Of a stretch of DNA of 64,000 bases, positions 56,845 to 64,000 are shown piece by piece. This DNA is from JACVRW01 sp963734365 (GTDB lineage: Bacteria; Actinomycetota; Thermoleophilia; Solirubrobacterales; Thermoleophilaceae), in the NCBI GenBank assembly GCA_963734365.1, contig CAVTGV010000010.1, positions 1 to 64,000 of the forward strand, written 5' to 3'. The notes under the pieces are model-generated. The model was not told where the DNA came from and made no database searches. It worked only from the letters and a program-made list of their open reading frames with translations. The position numbers and the translations under genes are program-made. Within the stretch, counting starts at the first letter, position 1, and each line of letters begins with the position of its first letter.

Positions 56845-58139
56845 CCGAGCACCTCGCGCAACGCCTCGCCGGCCGCCTCGAGGGTGTGCCGCAGATCGGA
56901 CTCGCCGTGGGCGAGCGACGGGAACCACGCCTCGAACTGGGACGGTGGGAGGTAGACGCCGCGGTCGAGCATCGCCCGGCAGAACGCGCCGTAGGCCTCG
57001 AGGTCGCAGGCCCGGGCGCCCTCGTAGTCGTGCACCGGAGACTCCGAGAAGAACAGGGTCACAAGTCCGGTGGCGGCGCTCACGCTCACCGGCAGGCCCG
57101 CGCCGGCTTCCTTCAACCCGTCCGCCAGCGCCCGCGTGGTGAGATCGAGGCGCGTATACGCGGGCTCGTCCAGCAGCCGCAGCGTGGCCAGCCCGGCGGC
57201 CGTGGCCAGGGGATTGCCCGAGAGCGTGCCGGCCTGGTAGACGTCGCCGGCCGGCGCCACACGCTCCATCAGCTCGCGCGGCCCGGCGTATGCGGCGGCG
57301 GGCAGCCCTCCGCCGATCACCTTCCCCAGCACGGTGAGGTCGGGGGTCACGCCCTCGCGCTGCTGGGCGCCGCCCGGCGCCACCCGGAAGCCGGTGATCA
57401 CCTCGTCGAACACGAGCAGCGTGCCGGCGGCGGCGCTGGCCTCGCGCAGGAAGCTGAGGAAGCCGGGCTCGGGCGCGACCAGGCCCATGTTGGCCGGGTA
57501 GGGCTCGCACAAGAGCGCCGCAACGTCACCGCCGGCCAGGGCACGCTCCACGCCGGCGCGGTCGTTCCAGGGCACCACCAGCGTGTCCGCCGCCTGTGCC
57601 GCGGTCACGCCAGGGCTGGCGGGGATGCCGGCGGTGGCCAGACCCGAGCCGGCGTCGGCCAGAAGGCCGTCCACGTGGCCGTGGTAGGCGCCGGCGAACT
57701 TCACGACGCGGTCGCGTCCGGTGGCCGCCCGGGCCAGCCGCACGACGCTCATGGCCGCCTCGGTGCCGGACGAGGTCATGCGCATCATCTCGGCCGAGGG
57801 GATACGCGCCACCACCTCTGCCGCCAGCTCCACCTCGGCCTCGGTGGGCGCTCCGAAGCTCGTGCCCGCCGCCGCGGCCGTCTCCACCGCGGCCACCACC
57901 TCGGGCCGGGCGTGGCCCGCGATCAGCGGCCCCCACGACATCACCCAGTCGACGTAGCGGTTGCCGTCCACGTCCGTGAGCTCGGCGCCCTCGCCACGGG
58001 CCACGAACAGCGGATCGCGGCCGATCGAGCGCATCGCCCGGACGGGGGAGTTGACCCCGCCGGGCATCAGCCCCAGCGCGCGCTCGTAGAGGTCAGCCGA
58101 GCGCGTGGAGGCGGCTATCCCGCGTGCTCCGCTTCCCAC
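56841..58139 (-). CDS. hemL: Glutamate-1-semialdehyde 2,1-aminomutase
   Basis: PLP enzyme converting glutamate-1-semialdehyde into 5-aminolevulinate, the C5 route to tetrapyrroles. The 432 residues have ALGLMPGGVNSPVRAMRSIG at the start, MRMTSSGTEAAMSVVRLAR, KFAGAYHGHVDGLL, LLVFDEVITGFRVAPGGAQ and TVLGKVIGGGLPAAAY with the PLP Lys. No ATG or TTG fits; GTG at 58139, 25 bases inside the 3' end of the upstream gene, gives VGSGARGIAASTRSADLYERAL, matching family length. It lies after hemB and a siroheme-decarboxylase-like gene, and before a small helical protein. Confidence 0.95.
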   Translation of the reverse strand: MGSGARGIAASTRSADLYERALGLMPGGVNSPVRAMRSIGRDPLFVARGEGAELTDVDGNRYVDWVMSWGPLIAGHARPEVVAAVETAAAAGTSFGAPTEAEVELAAEVVARIPSAEMMRMTSSGTEAAMSVVRLARAATGRDRVVKFAGAYHGHVDGLLADAGSGLATAGIPASPGVTAAQAADTLVVPWNDRAGVERALAGGDVAALLCEPYPANMGLVAPEPGFLSFLREASAAAGTLLVFDEVITGFRVAPGGAQQREGVTPDLTVLGKVIGGGLPAAAYAGPRELMERVAPAGDVYQAGTLSGNPLATAAGLATLRLLDEPAYTRLDLTTRALADGLKEAGAGLPVSVSAATGLVTLFFSESPVHDYEGARACDLEAYGAFCRAMLDRGVYLPPSQFEAWFPSLAHGESDLRHTLEAAGEALREVLG

Positions 58140-59188
58140 TGGCGGTGAGCGTCGGTGAAGTAGCGCAGGCGGACCTTCTTGAACTCGGTGGAGGAGTAGA
58201 GCGTGCGCCGGTCCTCCACCCCCGTGTCCTCGGCGATCGAGTCGAGGATCGCGTCGCACTCCTCCTTGGAGCGCCCGTGGGCCATGGTGAACACCGAGTA
58301 GGGCCAGTCCGCGTAGGTCGGCCGCTGATAGCAGTGCGAGATGCCGCGGAAGGAGGCCATGCGCGGGCCCAGCTCGAGGACACGCTCCTCGGGCACCCGC
58401 CAGACGCCCATGCCGTTGGCCGAGAAGCCGGCCCGCCGGTGGAACAGGATCGCCGCCACCCGCCGAAGCGCGCGCCTCTCTCGCAGGGACTCGAGCCGCG
58501 CGAACAGCTCTTCCTGGCCGATTCCGAGCTCGCTCGCCCCCGCCGCATAGGGCTCCGGCGTGACCTCCATCGGCCCCTGGGTGGCGCGGATCAGGGCCAC
58601 GTCCTCGTCGGACAGCTCGATCGGCTCGGGCTCGCGGTACTCGCTCTGCTCTGCGACCGCCGCCAGGGCGTCGGTGCCCTGCTCCATCTCCAGATCCATA
58701 CGGATCTTGAACAGACGCAGGGTGGGCAGCTGGCGCACCGACTCCGCGCCGGTGAGCCGCTCGAGTAGCGCGAGCGTGCCCTGGAGGCCGAGCTCCGAGC
58801 CCGGCTCGGTGGCGATCGTGAACCAGAGGTTGAAGTCGTGGTCGCGCAGGTAGTTGTGCGACACGCCGGGGTGCGAGTTGATGATCTTCGCGGCGCGCCA
58901 GGGATTCTCGGCGTCCACACGCGCCGCCACCAGCATCGACTTGTAGCCGAGCACTCGCGTGTCGAAGATCGGCGTGATCTCGCGGATGATGCGCTCGTCG
59001 AGGAGGCGGGCGGTGCGGGTGAGCACCTCGTCCTCGCTCACCTCCGCCAGGCCGGCCACGTGCGCGAACGGGCGCTCGGCCAGCGGGAAGCTCCCCTGCA
59101 GGAGGTTCAGCAGCCGCTTGTCGAGGTCGTCGAGCGGGACGGCGGAGCCGCCCTTGCGGCTGCGGACCTTGGCTACCGGCTGAGCCAT
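58115..59188 (-). CDS. Fused AhbA/AhbB-type siroheme decarboxylase-like protein (Lrp/AsnC fold)
   Basis: A 357-residue protein with two Lrp/AsnC-like halves (about 20-165 and 190-345). The first half has DLDKRLLNLLQGSFPLAERPF and HNYLRDHDFNLWFTIATEP; the second has IGQEELFARLESLRERRALRR and the substrate-binding SHCYQRPTYADWPYSVFTMAHG. Both YxRxHxFNLWFT and HCYxRxxYxxWPY signatures belong to the siroheme decarboxylases AhbA/AhbB (and NirDLGH relatives), so this is probably a single-chain version. It may act on a tetrapyrrole made by the hemL and hemB enzymes on either side. ATG at 59188 overlaps the hemB end by 16 bases. Confidence 0.85.
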   Translation of the reverse strand: MAQPVAKVRSRKGGSAVPLDDLDKRLLNLLQGSFPLAERPFAHVAGLAEVSEDEVLTRTARLLDERIIREITPIFDTRVLGYKSMLVAARVDAENPWRAAKIINSHPGVSHNYLRDHDFNLWFTIATEPGSELGLQGTLALLERLTGAESVRQLPTLRLFKIRMDLEMEQGTDALAAVAEQSEYREPEPIELSDEDVALIRATQGPMEVTPEPYAAGASELGIGQEELFARLESLRERRALRRVAAILFHRRAGFSANGMGVWRVPEERVLELGPRMASFRGISHCYQRPTYADWPYSVFTMAHGRSKEECDAILDSIAEDTGVEDRRTLYSSTEFKKVRLRYFTDAHRQWEAEHAG

Positions 59189-60147
59189 CGGGCCGCGTCC
59201 TTGGCGTGATAGGTGATCACGAAGTCGGCGCCGGCGCGCCGGATGGCGGTCAGGCTCTCGAGCACGAGCGCCTGCTCGTCCACGTACCCCGCCGCGGCGG
59301 CCGCCTTGACCAGCGCGTACTCGCCGCTCACGTTGTAGGCCGCCACCGGCACCCGGGTGGCGTCCTTCACGCGGCGGATCACGTCGAGGTAGGGAAGCGC
59401 GGGCTTGACCATCACCACGTCGGCGCCCTCCTCCACGTCGAGCAGCGCCTCGCGCACCGCCTCGTCGGCGTTGGCCGGATCCATCTGGTAGCTACGCCGG
59501 TCGCCGAAGGCCGGCGTGGCGTCCGCCGCCTCGCGGAAGGGTCCGTAGAACGAGCTCGCGAACTTGGCCGAGTAGGCCACGATCGGCAGATCCTTGTGGC
59601 CCTCGGCGTCGAGCTGTGAGCGCAGGGCGCCCACTCGGCCGTCCATCATGTCGCTCGGCGCCACGGCATCCGCGCCCGCGCGAGCGTGGGAGATGGCTAC
59701 GCGCGCGAGCAGCTCCAGCGTCAGGTCGTTGTCGATCTCGCCGTCCTCGAGCACCACGCCGCAATGTCCGTGTGACGTGTAGGAGCACAGACATACGTCG
59801 GTCATCACCACGAGCTCGGGATGGGCGTCCTTGATCGCGCGCACCGCGAGCTGCACCACGCCCTCGTCGTCGTAGGCACCCGAGCCCTGCTCGTCCTTCT
59901 CGGCGGGCACGCCGAAGAGGAGCACGGCGGGGATGCCCAGCGCCTGGGCCTCGCCGGCCTCCTCGACCGCGTGCGAGATCGCCATGCGGTCCACGCCCGG
60001 CATCGCCTCCACCGGCGTGCGGCCCTCGCCCAGCTGGACGAACATCGGCAGGACCAGGTCCGCGGGGGTGAGCCGGGTTTCGCGCACGAGCTCGCGCAGT
60101 ACGCCGGTCTTGCGAAGGCGGCGCAGGCGTGTGGCGGGGAAGGCCAT
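59173..60147 (-). CDS. hemB: Delta-aminolevulinic acid dehydratase (porphobilinogen synthase)
   Basis: Joins two 5-aminolevulinates into porphobilinogen. The 324 residues have RETRLTPADLVLPMFVQLGE at the N-terminus, MTDVCLCSYTSHGHCGVV (metal site, with two Cys in DVCLC and a third in HGHCG), VAPSDMMDGRVGALRS, IVAYSAKFASSFYGPFREA (Schiff-base Lys region) and VMVKPALPYLDVIRRV (second active-site Lys). ATG at 60147 is clear. It starts the hemB-siroheme decarboxylase-like-hemL cluster, transcribed leftwards; its end overlaps the next gene by 16 bases. Confidence 0.96.
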   Translation of the reverse strand: MAFPATRLRRLRKTGVLRELVRETRLTPADLVLPMFVQLGEGRTPVEAMPGVDRMAISHAVEEAGEAQALGIPAVLLFGVPAEKDEQGSGAYDDEGVVQLAVRAIKDAHPELVVMTDVCLCSYTSHGHCGVVLEDGEIDNDLTLELLARVAISHARAGADAVAPSDMMDGRVGALRSQLDAEGHKDLPIVAYSAKFASSFYGPFREAADATPAFGDRRSYQMDPANADEAVREALLDVEEGADVVMVKPALPYLDVIRRVKDATRVPVAAYNVSGEYALVKAAAAAGYVDEQALVLESLTAIRRAGADFVITYHAKDAARWLSR

Positions 60148-60192
60148 CTGCGTGATGAGTCTAGGCCCCGGCGTGGGGTGGGGCCGCGCCCA

Positions 60193-61530
60193 CTACGCGA
60201 ACCGCACGAGCGCCAGCCGCGCGAGCCCGCCGAACACCACGAACAGCAGCGCCAGGTGCAGCAGCGGTCCCGCCAGGCCGCCGGCGTCGTTGAGCGCCGC
60301 GTCGAGCGCGTCGAGCGTGGGCTTGAAGGGGAAGGCGGCCGAAACCACCCGGATCACGTCGTACAGCGCGGGCGCCACCGCACCGGAGGGCACGAGCGCG
60401 AGGAAGGCCAGTGGCAGGCACAGCATGAACGCCAGCAGCGAGGCCGCCCGCACCTCGCGCGTGAGCGCGCCTATCGCGAGCCCGAGCGCCGCGAAGGCCA
60501 GCGCGCCGGCGGCCAGAGCCACCAGCCACAGCGGAAAGCGGCTCCAGTCGAGGTTCACGAACAGGCCGAGGCCGGCGAGCATCAACAGCGACACCGCCAC
60601 CGAGCACACCGCGGACAGTCCGGCCTTCTCGACCAGCAGACCCGTCCGCGAGACGAGGCCGCGCACCAGGCGCGAGAAGGCATTCTCCTCGCGCTCAAGC
60701 GCGAGCGTGCCGGCGGCGAGGAGCAGGGTGATGAACATCAGGGAGACGGCCACGGCCAGGGCGATGCCGAAAGAGTCGAGCGAGGTCGAGCCGCCGTTCA
60801 GGGCTCTCGCCTTGACCTGCAGCGGCTCTCCGACCACTCCCAGCACCTCGTCCGAGAAGGACAGGTTCTCGCGGGCCAGCTCGGCGAAGGCGATCACGCG
60901 GTCGATCTCGTCCCGCTCGGGCGAGCCGGCGGGCAGATCGGCGCGCGCGGACTTGAGGATGGTCTCCGACTTCTGCAGCCCCAGCACCGAGAAGTCCTGC
61001 CCCAGGAAGGTGTACTCGCCTCCGTCGGAGATCAGGTCGAGCAGCTGCAGAGCCTCCTCGGCCACTCGCTTGGTGAGCGCGGCGTTGGCCTTCTGCACCT
61101 GCGCCGTGATGGTGTTCTCCACGAACTGGCGCTTGGCGGGATCCTCGGCGTTGTAGACCACCTCCACGGTGCCCGGCTTGAGCCCGGACTGGAGGTTCGT
61201 GGCCAGGTCGTCCGGGATGATCAGCGCCCCGAGCACCTCGCCGTCCTTGACCTTCTGGATCGCGTCCTCCCGGCTGTCCGTCTGGACCGGCTCGATCGCG
61301 TCGAAGAGGCGCTGTCCCTCCCTGGCCAGGTCGATGTCACGCCCGCCCAGCTCGATCTGCGCGGGCCGCCCGGCCAGCCCGTTGTAGATGGCCACCTCCG
61401 GCTTGTCCGGACCCTTGGAGATGGCGAAGCCGATCAACACGGCGATCACGATCGGGTAGAGCACGAGCAACGCCACCAGCAGCGGCGAGCGGCGCAGGAT
61501 GCGCAGGTCCTTTTGCAGCAGCCAGAGCAC
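60193..61530 (-). CDS. ABC-2-type transporter permease
   Basis: Membrane half of an ABC exporter: 445 residues with an N-terminal helix (LLVALLVLYPIVIAVLIGFAI), a large extracytoplasmic domain of about 200 residues and five to six C-terminal helices starting SFGIALAVAVSLMFITLLLA. The middle contains RVTEEALQLLDLI-type helices (KRVAEEALQLL). The layout matches NodJ/YhgE-like or linearmycin-type ABC-2 permeases that export drugs or lipids. The start is GTG at 61530, nine bases after the ATPase stop, so the pair is one transporter. The substrate cannot be inferred. It is followed by 45 bases and then hemB. Confidence 0.85.
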   Translation of the reverse strand: MLWLLQKDLRILRRSPLLVALLVLYPIVIAVLIGFAISKGPDKPEVAIYNGLAGRPAQIELGGRDIDLAREGQRLFDAIEPVQTDSREDAIQKVKDGEVLGALIIPDDLATNLQSGLKPGTVEVVYNAEDPAKRQFVENTITAQVQKANAALTKRVAEEALQLLDLISDGGEYTFLGQDFSVLGLQKSETILKSARADLPAGSPERDEIDRVIAFAELARENLSFSDEVLGVVGEPLQVKARALNGGSTSLDSFGIALAVAVSLMFITLLLAAGTLALEREENAFSRLVRGLVSRTGLLVEKAGLSAVCSVAVSLLMLAGLGLFVNLDWSRFPLWLVALAAGALAFAALGLAIGALTREVRAASLLAFMLCLPLAFLALVPSGAVAPALYDVIRVVSAAFPFKPTLDALDAALNDAGGLAGPLLHLALLFVVFGGLARLALVRFA

Positions 61531-61539
61531 AGGAGCGCC

Positions 61540-62256
61540 TCAGTGGCCCCGCTGGTGCAGGAACTGGACGAAGGCCTGCTCGAAGTCGAGGCCGGTGGTG
61601 CCCGTGGCCCGCTCGAGCTCGCGCGGTGGTCCGGCGAACACGTTCTCGCCATCAGCCAGCACGATCAGCCGGTCGGCGTAGCGGTCGGCCTCCTGGATGT
61701 GGTGGGTGGCGTAGAGGACGGTGGTCCCCTCCCCGGCGAGGCGGAGGATGAACTCCCAGAGACGCTCGCGCTGGCGCGGATCGAGAGCCGAGCTCGGCTC
61801 GTCGAGGAGCAGCACCTCCGGCTCGGCGAGCAGGCCGATGGCGATGTTCACGCGCTGACGGTTGCCGCCGGACAGCGTGCCCACCAGATCGCCGGCGCGA
61901 TCACCCAGGCCGGTCAGGTCGAGCATCCGCGCGACGGTCTCGCGCAGGTCCTCACAGCGCTCGAGGCGCCCGAACAGGGTGAGGTTCTCCTCAACGGTCA
62001 GCTTCGAGTAGATCGCCGCCTGCTGCGGAACCCAACCGAGATCGGCTGCGGCCTCCACGCGGCCCTCGTCGGGCTGCTGGATGCCGGCGAGGATCGAGAG
62101 CAGCGTGGTCTTGCCCGCGCCGTTGGGGCCGATCACGGCCATCAGCTCCCCGCGACCGGCGCTCAGCGAGACGCCCTTCAGGGCCACGCGCTCGCCGTAA
62201 CGCTTGACGAGATCGTGGGCGGCGATGGTCGTCGCCGCCTGCGTGCCGGTTTCCAC
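61540..62256 (-). CDS. ABC transporter ATP-binding protein
   Basis: A 238-residue ATPase that drives the adjacent permease. LMAVIGPNGAGKTTLLSILAG is Walker A, TLSGGNRQRVNIAIGLL the ABC signature (LSGGN in place of LSGGQ), VLLLDEPSSALDPRQRE Walker B, and LYATHHIQEADRYADRL the H-loop. The start is GTG at 62256: the frame stays open further upstream antisense to ymdB, but similarity begins at about TTIAAHDLVKRYGER. It is divergent from the YmdB-like gene with a 28-base gap, so promoters must overlap. The pair of ATPase plus one permease suggests an exporter of the DrrAB/CcmA group. Confidence 0.9.
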   Translation of the reverse strand: METGTQAATTIAAHDLVKRYGERVALKGVSLSAGRGELMAVIGPNGAGKTTLLSILAGIQQPDEGRVEAAADLGWVPQQAAIYSKLTVEENLTLFGRLERCEDLRETVARMLDLTGLGDRAGDLVGTLSGGNRQRVNIAIGLLAEPEVLLLDEPSSALDPRQRERLWEFILRLAGEGTTVLYATHHIQEADRYADRLIVLADGENVFAGPPRELERATGTTGLDFEQAFVQFLHQRGH

Positions 62257-62284
62257 CGCGCGCAGATTGGCAGAATCGCGAAGC

Positions 62285-63079
62285 GTGAAGCTTCTTTTCG
62301 TCGGCGACGTGGTGGGCGGCCTCGGCCGCCGCACGCTCGCTGCTCTGCTGCCCGGCCTGCGCGAAGAGCACCGGCCCGACTTCGTGGTCGTCAACGGCGA
62401 GAACGCCGCCGGCGGGGTGGGCATCACCGAGAAGACCGCCCGCGAGCTGCTCGAGACCGGGGCCGACGCGATCACCCTGGGCAACCACGCCTACCGCCAC
62501 CGTGAGGTCTACGGCTTCCTCGACCGCGAGGAGCGGATCGTGCGGCCCGCCAACTATCCGAAGGGCAGTCCCGGCCGCGGCCACACCGTTGTGGAGTCGA
62601 ACGGGCGGCGCCTCGGCGTGATCAATCTGTCCGGGCAGGTGTTCCTCGACGCCGTGCGCTCACCCTTCGCCGAAGCCGACGCCCTGTTGGCCGAGCTGCG
62701 CAGCCGGGCCGACTCCCTGCTGATCGACATGCACGCCGAGGCCACGAGCGAGAAGGTGGCGATGGGCTGGCACGTGGACGGCCGCGCCACGGCCTGCCTC
62801 GGCACTCACACACACGTACCCACCGCCGACGCCCGCGTGCTCCCCGGGGGCACCGCCTACGTGACCGACGTGGGCATGACGGGACCGCGCGGCGGCGTGA
62901 TCGGGGTCAAGCGCGAACAGGCGCTGGAGCGCTTCCAGACGCTCACCCAGGTGCGCTTCGAGACGTCCGCCGAGGACCCGTGGCTGAACGCGGTGCTGGT
63001 GGAGGCCGACGACTCCGGGCGTGCGACGGGCATCCTCCAGCTGCTCGTGCCGCTGGAGACGGACCGCCCGGCTCGCTAG
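62285..63079 (+). CDS. YmdB-like metallophosphoesterase (TIGR00282 family)
   Basis: A 264-residue calcineurin-type phosphoesterase. MKLLFVGDVVGGLGRRTL (first Asp), VVVNGENAAGGVGITEKTA, LGNHAYRHREVYGFLD, DMHAEATSEKVAMGWHVDGR and LGTHTHVPTADARVLPGG follow the YmdB order. The usual GNHxxD is GNHAYR here, so the position after His is not the standard Asp. YmdB of Bacillus hydrolyses 2',3'-cyclic mononucleotides or cyclic AMP and affects biofilm and motility. GTG at 62285 is the start. It is convergent with the membrane protein at the right edge, and both stops are formed by one CTAG at 63076-63079. Confidence 0.88.
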   Translation: MKLLFVGDVVGGLGRRTLAALLPGLREEHRPDFVVVNGENAAGGVGITEKTARELLETGADAITLGNHAYRHREVYGFLDREERIVRPANYPKGSPGRGHTVVESNGRRLGVINLSGQVFLDAVRSPFAEADALLAELRSRADSLLIDMHAEATSEKVAMGWHVDGRATACLGTHTHVPTADARVLPGGTAYVTDVGMTGPRGGVIGVKREQALERFQTLTQVRFETSAEDPWLNAVLVEADDSGRATGILQLLVPLETDRPAR

Positions 63080-64000
63080 ACGGCCACCAGCTCTCGCTCG
63101 GGTGCAGGCGCGGGCGGCTCCCGCCGCGGCTGGACGTGGTGTGCCGCCATCAGCGCGACGAGCACGAACGGCACGAACCAGACTATGTAGAGGTAGAACC
63201 AGTAGGACGCGGTGAGCTGCACGGCGATCAGCACGGCAGCGCCGAGCGCCGCCAGCTCCCGTGGTCCGGGACGGCGCGGAACGAAGGCCACGAGCAGCGC
63301 CAGGCCCACCGCCGCAGCCTTGACGATCGTCTGCAGCCAGCCGAGTGAATCCACCTGGCCCCAGACGCTGAACGGCGACGGGCGGCCGGCCTGGTAGCCG
63401 ACCGTGCGGTCGTAGAGCTCGCGCAGCCCGCCGTCGGGAACGAACGGCAGCACGGCGACCGCGAGGGTGAGGCAGAGAACGGCCACGAACACCAGTGGCG
63501 CCCGGCGCGTGAACAGCGGCGCCAGCGCTAGCGTGGCGAACTTCGCCGCTGCGCCGAGGCCCACCGCCAGCGCGGTGAGGGCGCCCGAGGCTCTCCGGCC
63601 GGGAATGGTCAGGGCGAGCATCGCCCCCACGCAGGCGAGTGCGACCAGCGAGTCGTTGGCGTTCGTCTCGAGCACGAACGACGTGTAGGGGTAGGCCGCC
63701 CATGCGTAGGCCAGCGCGAGGCCGAGCGCGAAGCCGTCGCGGCCGGGACGCAGCCGCCGGCCGAGGAGGAACAGCCCGCCCATCACCAGCAGGTCGAAGC
63801 TGATCGCGGCCCCGTGGGCAGCGGGCAGGTCGTCCCAGCGCCCGCTCCAGCGCAGGACCTGCTCGAAGGGCACGTAGAGCAGGTAGTTGACCGGCCCGTA
63901 GGTGTCGCCGTGCTCCACGTCCTTCGAGAAGCCCTCGCCGTAGAGCTCGTCGCCGTCCACGATGCGGTCGGCGCCGATCACGCCCGCATAGCCCACGTCG
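63076..64000 (-). CDS. Integral membrane glycosyltransferase-like protein (partial, C-terminal part)
   Basis: The gene runs off the right edge, so the N-terminus is missing; about 307 residues remain. The protein has about eight to nine hydrophobic helices separated by short loops, with HGDTYGPVNYLLYVPFEQVLRW and YLYIVWFVPFVLVALMAAHH as loop-rich features. Acid-rich segments (DELYGEGFSKDVEHGDT) lie outside the membrane in the visible first part. This is the layout of the DUF2029/GT87 or GT-C-like polyprenyl-linked sugar transferases of actinobacteria. The C-terminal tail is short and Pro-rich. Its stop shares CTAG with the YmdB-like gene. Confidence 0.7.
   Translation of the reverse strand, partial: DVGYAGVIGADRIVDGDELYGEGFSKDVEHGDTYGPVNYLLYVPFEQVLRWSGRWDDLPAAHGAAISFDLLVMGGLFLLGRRLRPGRDGFALGLALAYAWAAYPYTSFVLETNANDSLVALACVGAMLALTIPGRRASGALTALAVGLGAAAKFATLALAPLFTRRAPLVFVAVLCLTLAVAVLPFVPDGGLRELYDRTVGYQAGRPSPFSVWGQVDSLGWLQTIVKAAAVGLALLVAFVPRRPGPRELAALGAAVLIAVQLTASYWFYLYIVWFVPFVLVALMAAHHVQPRREPPAPAPERELVAV

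Noticed and set aside
59821..62505. 894-residue plus-strand open frame
   Set aside because: Antisense to hemB, the ABC permease and the ABC ATPase, which all have clear motifs; the translation is Gln/Arg/Glu-rich with no domain.
1..64000. Hidden mobile element, prophage or defence island
   Set aside because: No transposase, integrase, terminal repeats, restriction or CRISPR-Cas genes were seen, and gene order and composition look like ordinary core chromosome.

Overview
This is a gene-dense, very GC-rich bacterial chromosome segment with almost no intergenic space; the longest gene-free stretch is about 250 bases and holds a riboswitch. GTG and TTG starts, four-base ATGA/GTGA overlaps, a quinol-cytochrome c reductase with a split cytochrome b fused to cytochrome c, an MprAB/PepD-like stress operon and menaquinone genes all point to a high-GC actinobacterium. 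The gene set fits the class Thermoleophilia (Solirubrobacter/Conexibacter-like), but that placement is inferred from gene content and was not tested with a tree. No rRNA, insertion sequence, prophage, CRISPR array or recognisable defence island was seen, so this looks like core chromosome.

Layout. 1-9266 (minus): one tightly packed run, zwf, GH15 sugar hydrolase, GMC oxidoreductase with a cysteine cluster, NDH-2, cydA, cydB and an aldose epimerase (cut by the left edge), readable as a sugar-oxidation and aerobic respiration module. 9372-17587: Na+/H+ antiporter, cyclase, ClC-type channel, PadR/ChrA pair with a palindromic operator between the start codons, NudC and PyrE. 17647-29961: cell envelope block, with a c-di-AMP riboswitch driving an M23 endopeptidase, L,D-transpeptidase, CPBP protease, PIG-V-like mannosyltransferase, MscS and PBP1a, then ThiL and a degenerate M28 protein. 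29986-36558: response regulator, histidine kinase and HtrA protease in one operon, an RsbW-like protein, then two trehalose-synthesis enzymes (TreT-like and OtsA). 37079-42681: rpsF, ssb, rpsR, rplI, dnaB, a DnaC-like helicase loader and purA. 42714-48201: RDD protein, a nucleotide-sugar operon (wecB, dehydrogenase, hexapeptide acyltransferase), a class IV aminotransferase and tRNA-Lys. 48234-51595: STAS protein, TPR protein, tatC, tatA, dcd and a zinc-ribbon protein. 51611-56360: methyltransferase, polyprenyl synthase, menG and the Rieske/cytochrome b/cytochrome c complex. 56434-64000: hemL, a fused siroheme-decarboxylase-like gene, hemB, a drug-type ABC transporter, a YmdB-like phosphoesterase and an integral membrane protein cut by the right edge.

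The themes connect. Menaquinone synthesis and haem synthesis lie beside the bc complex that uses both. Trehalose synthesis sits next to an anti-sigma type kinase. The left-hand operon could feed electrons from glucose and trehalose into the same quinone pool.

A caution: four genes (NDH-2, TreT-like, RDD, wecB) are frameshifted, and in every case removing single surplus bases restores a full family-like protein. OtsA may be affected as well. I read these as assembly or sequencing insertions more than true pseudogenes.
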